Below, piece by piece: positions 17,301 to 21,794 of a stretch of 21,794 nt of DNA. The first letter of the stretch is position 1. Each line of letters starts with the position of its first letter. A model generated the notes under the pieces. The model saw only the letters and a program-made list of their open reading frames with translations, was not told the origin of the DNA and did not search any database. Source of the stretch: Oscillospiraceae bacterium (GTDB lineage Bacteria; Bacillota_A; Clostridia; Oscillospirales; Ruminococcaceae); the NCBI GenBank assembly GCA_900766795.1, contig CAAFWX010000390.1, positions 1-21,794 on the forward strand, given 5' to 3'. Position numbers and translations under genes: made by a program.

Positions 17301-17457
17301 TGTTGAAATAGTCCTTGAAGGGGGCGCTGTCGATATCTCCGGATTTCAGCTTTAACTGAATTTCCTGAAGCACGGCAGCCATTCCGTCCTTGTCGTTTGC
17401 TGTGTGGCGTTCAAAAAAGTCGCCGAGCAGCTTTTCAACGGCTCCATTATCGTTCAT
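14389..17457 (-). CDS. Large GHKL (Hsp90/sacsin-type) ATPase, second gene of a helicase-ATPase pair
   Basis: The product is about 1022 residues. I chose the ATG at 17457, which has ACGAGG 7 bases upstream. A start at 17484 adds 9 residues and has a weak, close GGAT. The N-terminus has a Bergerat ATP-binding fold. The N-box is RELLQN (Glu78, Asn82). The Asp-x-Gly box reads YNETGF (109-114), lacking the usual Asp. The G2 box is GRFGLGAKSVF (136-146), close to the sacsin/Hsp90 GQFGIGFKS pattern. The long middle region is not recognisable to me. Near the C-terminus, CPCCGY (884-889) and an isolated Cys922 (LYLCSND) may be a degenerate zinc ribbon. It is co-directional with the helicase gene, 94 bases downstream of it. 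A role in a conflict or DNA/RNA-surveillance system is inferred from the pairing, not shown. Confidence 0.8.
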   Translation of the reverse strand: MNDNGAVEKLLGDFFERHTANDKDGMAAVLQEIQLKLKSGDIDSAPFKDYFNSMYAGRGAINVSGMMNDYPRESIIRELLQNVFGCDYEENDIKVMIEFLDEGQVKLTYNETGFKLDQVFYYLSVGRNDGNTEREGRFGLGAKSVFANVNWFKMRSNSYSLRVVNDGGTLVVRELDLNAPQFKHTEVVFSLPEDEQKKLHENLVTLTSAKGDYINMVDLCFAFIRKKHLKADDEQIAHSRTFNIAIINYGKPEIVYKIQEQRRDENDIPKVRFSENGKSVADFISAERDGFVYLIPFAISGSKREAAKVMMAKYNYFSTYELTGLVRANSQEFIQEQLSAFFVSVPNKYITNNRAGIRHDAMEEVSEAIEEGVLSVVEEYGKLFVLDLVAHPENADRYMLRPRTYVFEFFYNYAATTTLVSGLKQKFCDNISVKFPNTDEPVMFTVLKENGFFTEHSEITKEQHEDGSAEKMLFEDLDQMNKWYGKDDNHVLLAKYNWDVPGTDEGGSEYIYEFSQDGTKYLMQSNLKQVKDYELSLGFKNIIALKLNSCIVNGSVADEDALEEAFKVIDEMFGESYRISLRYFNFVITSGSTSIQFEISKINITNMKKAHDVLAAHEMRFESHQIYNQVVTLFVNSFTNGKDVMTFLREIKSQGGEVTIALDINKRYRFSAYGKQFMIPSNITNADLLEIVGDVYALIDAGLFNKRVFDFPYSAGRYSFDTDEILAALPQCGSAASIQDIISTIHVCDLGLDKIALLDENDKIINIIDIGSPISDADKQKTVKYVVLREGMSKPAFAGCVEYILTGEDKSILKALYSSTEEPNVVLLDQIPYYYKPVPTIRRKEFDFLCGEVKRISGIKNPRIIKNYFARDINAKLYGYGGVCPCCGYETGVLNSFTTKDFSVGLMNGEKEQKFNFSLYLCSNDFFASSGWIIDDISIGGMSPFLWLEEISMIDYIPPEFLYCRIKYRPQLTYDIVEASELTGSASGETVFEGAEEVLDIVLTPMMAAKWFEDNAKSLPKN

Positions 17458-17512
17458 AATTACGCCTCGTTTCTCCGCGCTCATATTATCCTATAAATGT
17501 AACAGCATGACG

Positions 17513-17543
17513 GCTCGGCTCCGCGCGGAGGAGCATGACCGCT
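17513..17543 (-). repeat. GC-rich structured element between helicase and ATPase genes
   Basis: The 12-base palindrome CTCCGCGCGGAG (17519-17530) is nested inside GCTC/GAGC arms (17513-17516 and 17531-17534), giving about eight pairs with a two-base bulge. A near-direct repeat, GCATGACGGCT (17505-17515) and GCATGACCGCT (17533-17543), brackets it. No T tract follows on the minus strand, so it is not a normal terminator. It could affect mRNA processing or the ratio of the two proteins. Confidence 0.5.
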
Positions 17544-17551
17544 AATTAGTG

Positions 17552-19504
17552 TCAGATACCGTCGTTGTAGATTCTGATGTAATCTCTGAACGAGCGCTGT
17601 GACCCCTGCTCGCGAACTCTGAAACGCCAGATTCCGAACAGAACGGGGTACTGTATGCAGTCCGCCAGAGCGCTAAGCTCCTGCTTCACCTTAAGGTGGA
17701 AGTTCTCGCCGCTGTGCCACTCGTCAATCAGCTTCTTTGCCGTGTCAAGTCCGCTTACCGCCTCGCTCGCAAAGGACTGCTTCAGATAGCCGTCCCCCTC
17801 GAAGCTTTGGGCGATAGCGTCGGTGTTGGAAAGCTTCACAAGCTTGCCCTGCGCGTCGGTGGTGCAAAGTCCGCTTAATGCGTTTATCGCCGCAGCAATT
17901 TCCTCGGGGGAGGAATCTCTTGTAACGCCGAACACGGTGCAGATACTATCAAGCTGTTTGTTGGCAAACTCGACAAGCTGCTTGCTGTTGGAAACTGCGT
18001 CCGCGCCAAGCAGCGCATAGTCGCACTTTACTTTCTTAATAAGGTCGCCGCAGTTGTCCACCTCGGAAGCGTAGCTTGCTATGTACTTGAGGTCGGCAAT
18101 CACAGCGTTAAGGCTGTCCGCCTTAGTGTCGATGTCAAGCAGCACGTTTCTCGCGGGAAGCTCGCCGCAGAAGCCTGTTGCAATGCTTCCGTACAGAACC
18201 TTGTCGAGCATAACGGAGTCGAAGGCATTGTTGGTGTCGCGGAAGATGATGAACTTTCTGTCTGCCTCTAAGCACGAGCCGTGGCGGGTAAAGCGTCTTT
18301 CAAGCAGTACTGCGGAGTCGGGAAGCTCATAGTTGATGATGTAGTTTATCCTGTCAAGCCCCTCGCCGACAGCGCCCAGCGCGTCCACGCCGAGAATGAC
18401 TTTCGGGTATTCCGTGCTGTCGTCAACGCGAAGCTTTCTGATAACGTCCTCTGTTCTGAAAAGGTCGCCCTTCGCGGTGCGGATTATCTTTCCGCTGTTC
18501 TTGTAAACGCAGGTGAGCACCTTGCGGAGGTATTCGATGGTGTTCTTTTCGCAGCAGTAAACGATTGCACGGCTGCCGTCGTCCTCCATCACCTTGTCGA
18601 TAAGGTTCAGGAAGCAGTCCAGCTTTTTGTCAAAGGCTCTCAGGTCCTCAACGTCCGAGCGGGTGTAGCTGTTCTTTTCGTAGAGCTTTCTGTGCTGCTC
18701 AACGTCGTAGTCCTCGAACACGTTGCCGCCGAAGCGGTAGACGGGAAGCCCCGTGCGGATTTCGATTCGTCTGCGCAGGGATTTGAGCACGCTGTCCTCA
18801 AAGCCGTATTCGCAGAACTCAATATTGCGCTTAAGCTCGCCCGTGTACACCTTTTTATCGTAGTATCTCATAACGGGGGAGTCCGCGTCAAGGCTGCAAG
18901 CGCCCGCGTCAAAGGAGATATCGTCGGCGGTTTCGGCAAGATTCTTGTCGTCCAGCACGTTCTTCACGAGGGAAGCGAGCGCATTTTTGTCCTCCTCGTT
19001 TCTTGCGGGGAAAGGAGCGATAAGCAGAAGCTTTTCCGCGCTCCATGCGATGTTTTTCTGATATGCGCTGTAGTCGGGAACGTCCGTGTTCTGTTCCTCG
19101 TCCACGATGATGAGATCCCAGACGTAGTTTGCGCCCGCCTTAAGCCGAAGCGCATTCTGCCCCATAAGCGCCTCGCGTGACATGAGGTAGAGATTCGGGC
19201 AGTCCTTGCTGAAGAATGTCAGCGCATTGGGAGCGCCCGTGATGATTTTGAAATCGGCGCCGATTCCCGTCATCAGAATCCTGTACCAGCCGTACAGCTC
19301 GCGGTCGGAGGTCACAATCAGGATGTTGGGGTTATCCTTCTCCTGAAGGACATCATACACGCACATCCCCGCCTTAGTCAGCTTTTCAGAGCCGAACTCG
19401 CCGCAGATGACCGCAAAGCCGAATTTGCGCAGCTTTTCCGCCGCAGCAAGATTTGCCGCCGATAAATCCATTCCTCCGAGAGGAATCCACTTAATTTCGC
19501 TCAA
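17552..19504 (-). CDS. SNF2-like SF2 helicase-related protein with degenerate Walker A, first gene of the pair
   Basis: A 650-residue protein with two RecA-like lobes of the SNF2/RapA type. Motif I region GEFGSEKLTKAG (35-46) keeps Lys41, but the preceding Gly is Glu40 and the following Thr is Leu42. Motif Ia is ILIVTSDRELYGWY, and motif II is DEEQ (135-138). Motif III appears as LLLIAPFP. The second lobe has ILGVDALGAVGEGLDRINYIINYELPDSAVLLERRFTRHG (split as motif V about 370-385 and motif VI about 400-409 with Arg403, Arg404 and Arg407). The C-terminal 200 residues are mostly helical and unassigned. It starts with TTG at 19504, with GGAGGT 8 bases upstream; the next in-frame ATG is at residue 12 without a comparable site. 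DNA or RNA translocation is the family expectation; ATPase activity is uncertain given motif I. Confidence 0.8.
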   Translation of the reverse strand: MSEIKWIPLGGMDLSAANLAAAEKLRKFGFAVICGEFGSEKLTKAGMCVYDVLQEKDNPNILIVTSDRELYGWYRILMTGIGADFKIITGAPNALTFFSKDCPNLYLMSREALMGQNALRLKAGANYVWDLIIVDEEQNTDVPDYSAYQKNIAWSAEKLLLIAPFPARNEEDKNALASLVKNVLDDKNLAETADDISFDAGACSLDADSPVMRYYDKKVYTGELKRNIEFCEYGFEDSVLKSLRRRIEIRTGLPVYRFGGNVFEDYDVEQHRKLYEKNSYTRSDVEDLRAFDKKLDCFLNLIDKVMEDDGSRAIVYCCEKNTIEYLRKVLTCVYKNSGKIIRTAKGDLFRTEDVIRKLRVDDSTEYPKVILGVDALGAVGEGLDRINYIINYELPDSAVLLERRFTRHGSCLEADRKFIIFRDTNNAFDSVMLDKVLYGSIATGFCGELPARNVLLDIDTKADSLNAVIADLKYIASYASEVDNCGDLIKKVKCDYALLGADAVSNSKQLVEFANKQLDSICTVFGVTRDSSPEEIAAAINALSGLCTTDAQGKLVKLSNTDAIAQSFEGDGYLKQSFASEAVSGLDTAKKLIDEWHSGENFHLKVKQELSALADCIQYPVLFGIWRFRVREQGSQRSFRDYIRIYNDGI

Positions 19505-19633
19505 TTTATCGCACCTCCAGTATATATTAGGGCTTTACGCCCGTTTGTTTACATCTAATTTGTTCCGCTTTTTACGCAGAAAGCATTGTAAAAACGAAGA
19601 ACCGTATTGCACACTTTCACAGTGTATATTACA

Positions 19634-19662
19634 ATTATACAACAAAAGGTGAATTATTACAA
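19634..19662 (-). promoter_or_regulatory. Promoter of the helicase-ATPase pair
   Basis: On the minus strand, TTGTAA (19657-19662, four of six consensus bases) and TATAAT (19634-19639) are 17 bases apart. Transcription would start near 19627. The start region contains the inverted repeat ACACT-TTCAC-AGTGT (19611-19625), well placed for an operator. The leader to the TTG start is about 120 bases and otherwise shows nothing I can name. Confidence 0.65.
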
Positions 19663-19724
19663 GTCTATCAACAAATATAGAGTTAGAGAAATAAGAGGGG
19701 GTATTTTTGGTAAAACTGCACAAA

Positions 19725-19778
19725 AGAAAACGTTATCAAAACGCTTTACTTTTCTTTGGCGAAATGTTAAAATATAAT
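19725..19778 (+). promoter_or_regulatory. Aldolase promoter with two overlapping cre-like operators
   Basis: A -10 box TATAAT lies at 19773-19778 with no good -35 box at the proper distance. Upstream, AGAAAACGTTATCA (19725-19738) matches the CcpA cre pattern TGWAARCGYTWWCW at 13 of 14 positions. TCAAAACGCTTTAC (19736-19749) matches at 11 of 14. Their CG centres are 11 bases apart, one helical turn. CcpA or another LacI-family regulator is the natural candidate, acting as activator or repressor; the weak -35 leaves both open. Confidence 0.6.
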
Positions 19779-19810
19779 CTGGGGCAGACTATTTACCCCG
19801 CAGGATTATT

Positions 19811-20512
19811 ATGAAAGGTATATGGACAGATATGACAGAACAAGAACTTAAGCAGGCGATATGCGACGTCGGACATAAGCTGTGGCAGCTTGGCTTTGTT
19901 GCCGCAAACGACGGAAACATCTCCGTGCGGCTTCCCGACGGAAACTTCCTTACAACGCCCACGGGCACCAGCAAGGCTTCTCTCGAGCCGGGTATGATTA
20001 TCAAGATGAACGCGAACAACGAGGTTGTGGAGCCTGCGGAGCTTCCGGGCTACCACCCCACCTCGGAGTTCAAGGTGCATTTGCGCTGCTATGCCGAGCG
20101 CCCCGAGATAAACGCGGTTGTTCACGCGCACCCGCCGACCGCAACGGGCTTTGCCATCGCGCACATTCCGCTTGACGACTACACCATGCCCGAGGCGATT
20201 ATATTCCTCGGAAGCGTGCCGATTGCGCCCTACGACACCCCCGGCTCGGTTGGAGTTGCGGACAGCATTATACCGTACCTTGCGCACCACGACACTATTC
20301 TTATGGAGAACCACGGCGCGCTTACCGTTGGCGTTGACATCACGCAGGCATACTACCGCATGGAAACGCTGGAGCACTTCGCGAAGGTGAGCCTTGTTGC
20401 AAGACAGCTTGGCGGCGCGCACGACCTGCCCATGGACAAGATTCAGGAGTGCTGCGACATCGGCGCTTCTTTCCCCATCAGACACCCGGGGTACAGAAAG
20501 TACAGCAAGTAA
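19811..20512 (+). CDS. Class II aldolase, L-fuculose/L-rhamnulose-phosphate type
   Basis: A 233-residue zinc-dependent class II aldolase (FucA/AraD/RhaD family), expected to cleave a deoxy-ketose 1-phosphate into dihydroxyacetone phosphate and L-lactaldehyde. The substrate-binding GNISVR and PTGTSKASLEPG segments are at 35-61. The catalytic Glu86 is in HPTSEFKVHL, and zinc ligands His105 and His107 are in VVHAHPPTA, with His168 in MENHGALTVG. The length is closer to FucA than to the longer E. coli RhaD. The downstream rhamnulokinase suggests a rhamnulose or dual rhamnulose/fuculose substrate, so I give no symbol. The ATG at 19811 follows AGGA. The next gene starts 61 bases downstream. Confidence 0.9.
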   Translation: MKGIWTDMTEQELKQAICDVGHKLWQLGFVAANDGNISVRLPDGNFLTTPTGTSKASLEPGMIIKMNANNEVVEPAELPGYHPTSEFKVHLRCYAERPEINAVVHAHPPTATGFAIAHIPLDDYTMPEAIIFLGSVPIAPYDTPGSVGVADSIIPYLAHHDTILMENHGALTVGVDITQAYYRMETLEHFAKVSLVARQLGGAHDLPMDKIQECCDIGASFPIRHPGYRKYSK

Positions 20513-20573
20513 CCTGCACGCAGCGCTTTTGGCGAGGGCAGAAAACGATGAAACTTGACTTAGAGGTGAGCTT

Positions 20574-21794
20574 ATGGCAAAAACGATTCTGGTATTCGAC
20601 TTCGGCGCTTCAAGCGCCAGAGCAATGCTTTGCAGGCATGAGGACGGAAAGCTTTCGCTGGAGGAGATACACCGTTTTCCGAACACTCCCATAACCGAGG
20701 ACGGGCACCTGCGATGGGACATTGACGACCTTTTCGAGAACCTCAAGACGGGAATCGGCTTCGGTGTGTTCAGCGGCGGCTTTGACGCAATAAGCATTGA
20801 CACATGGGGAGTGGATTTCGGGCTTATCGGAAAAGACGGGCAGCTTCTGGAAAAGCCCGTGCACTATCGCGACAGCCGCACCGAGGGAATGCCCGAGAGG
20901 GTGTTTGCGCTTTGCCCCGCGCAGCAGCTTTACGAGCAGAGCGGAATACTCCCGCAGAACATCAACACGATTTTCCAGCTTGCATATCTGGCACACAGCG
21001 AGAGCAACGTGCTTTTCCGCGCGGAGAGTATGCTGATGATGCCCGACCTGTTCGCTTATCTTCTGACGGGAGTGCGCAAAAACGAATTTACCGAAGCCAC
21101 CACCAGCCAGCTGATAAACCAAAAGACCAAGAACTGGAACTTCAAGCTTGCGGAGCTGCTGAATATTCCCGCGCGGATATTCTGCCCGCTGATTCAGCCG
21201 GGCGACGCCTACGGTCTGCTAAGGGAAGACATTTGCGAGGAGTACCGCTGCGACGCGGTGCCCGTGCTTGCCTGTCCGTCGCATGACACCGCGTCTGCGG
21301 TGCTTGCCGTGCCGACCGAGGAGGAGCACTTCTGCTTCATCTCTTGCGGAACGTGGACGCTTTTCGGCACGGAGCTTCAGCGCCCGATTCTCACTGCGCA
21401 GGCGATGGAGATGGGGCTTACGAACGAGGGCGGCTGCGGCGGAACGACAACGCTTTTAAAGAACATCATGGGACTGTGGCTGATTCAGGAGTGCCGCCGC
21501 TGGTTCAACTGCAACGGCGGAAGCTATTCCTTCGGCGACCTGGAGAATGCGGCGCGTAAAGCTCCCGAGTTTGTTTCTTTCATAAATCCCAACGACCCGC
21601 TTTTTGCGGCGCCCGACAACATGCCGCTGAAAATTCGGGAATACTGCCGCAGAACAAACCAGCCTGTTCCCGAAAGCGTGGGCGAGGTGCTGCGCTGTAT
21701 TTACCAGAGCCTTGCGTGCGAGTTTGCGAGAACGCTTGAGAGTATTGAAGCGCTGACGGAGCTTCGCTTCGAAAAGATTAACATGATAGGCGGC
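20574..21794 (+). CDS. rhaB: Rhamnulokinase / FGGY-family carbohydrate kinase (3' end outside window)
   Basis: The open frame of 407 codons from the ATG at 20574 reaches the window end without a stop, so the gene is cut. It has the FGGY kinase N-lobe beginning KTILVFDFGASSARAML (phosphate-binding loop), then DAISIDTWGVDFGLIG, the YRDSRTEGMPE segment typical of rhamnulokinases, SHDTASAV and the CGTWTLFGTE region. It should phosphorylate L-rhamnulose (or L-fuculose) at C1 to make the substrate for the aldolase upstream. GAGGTG lies 5 bases before the ATG. Full-length members have about 470-490 residues, so roughly 65-80 are missing. Fuculokinase activity cannot be excluded, since some Firmicutes FGGY enzymes use both sugars. 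Confidence 0.9.
   Translation, partial: MAKTILVFDFGASSARAMLCRHEDGKLSLEEIHRFPNTPITEDGHLRWDIDDLFENLKTGIGFGVFSGGFDAISIDTWGVDFGLIGKDGQLLEKPVHYRDSRTEGMPERVFALCPAQQLYEQSGILPQNINTIFQLAYLAHSESNVLFRAESMLMMPDLFAYLLTGVRKNEFTEATTSQLINQKTKNWNFKLAELLNIPARIFCPLIQPGDAYGLLREDICEEYRCDAVPVLACPSHDTASAVLAVPTEEEHFCFISCGTWTLFGTELQRPILTAQAMEMGLTNEGGCGGTTTLLKNIMGLWLIQECRRWFNCNGGSYSFGDLENAARKAPEFVSFINPNDPLFAAPDNMPLKIREYCRRTNQPVPESVGEVLRCIYQSLACEFARTLESIEALTELRFEKINMIGG

Noticed and set aside
15988..17355. A 455-codon open frame on the plus strand inside the GHKL-ATPase gene, and a similar 299-codon one inside the helicase gene (18281-19180)
   Set aside because: Both are shadows of the minus-strand genes, which carry recognisable motifs; the shadows have no plausible start signals.

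Overview
The window looks like a chromosomal segment of a strictly fermentative Gram-positive anaerobe, most likely a Clostridia member near Ruminococcaceae/Oscillospirales. This is inferred from GatCAB-type tRNA amidation, pyruvate formate-lyase with its activase, an ANTAR antiterminator, carboxynorspermidine decarboxylase, strong AGGAGG-type ribosome binding sites and near-consensus sigma-A promoters. Coding DNA is moderately GC-rich with AT-rich intergenic regions. The species is not proven. I saw no tRNA, rRNA, CRISPR array, transposase or integrase.

Layout. (1) 1-770: an ANTAR RNA-binding regulator on the minus strand, with a consensus promoter and a possible 22-codon leader ORF. (2) 991-4380: gatC-gatA-gatB on the plus strand, a complete amidotransferase operon closed by two hairpin terminators; the second is symmetric and also serves pflA. 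(3) 4389-7836: pflB then pflA on the minus strand, with tandem promoters, a palindrome inside the proximal promoter and a hairpin between the genes. (4) 7937-14379: a tight plus-strand run of eight genes: a degenerate DRE-TIM/HMGL-like barrel, a Cof-type HAD phosphatase, nspC, an NTF2-like protein, a DUF554 membrane protein, an ArsC/Spx-like thioredoxin-fold protein, a CNNM/CBS transporter-like protein and an NfeD-like membrane protein, ending at a GC-rich terminator. (5) 14389-19662: a minus-strand two-gene unit with its own promoter, encoding an SNF2-like SF2 helicase (TTG start) followed by a roughly 1020-residue Hsp90/sacsin-type (GHKL) ATPase. (6) 19725-21794: a deoxysugar operon on the plus strand, class II aldolase then rhamnulokinase (cut by the window end), behind two overlapping cre-like operators.

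The least explained and most interesting unit is the helicase plus GHKL-ATPase pair. The combination resembles ATPase pairs in prokaryotic conflict systems, but both nucleotide-binding sites carry unusual substitutions and no nuclease or methylase is visible. The other odd protein is the HMGL-like barrel that opens the nspC operon and seems to have lost its metal ligands. The remaining genes are recognisable housekeeping or central metabolism.
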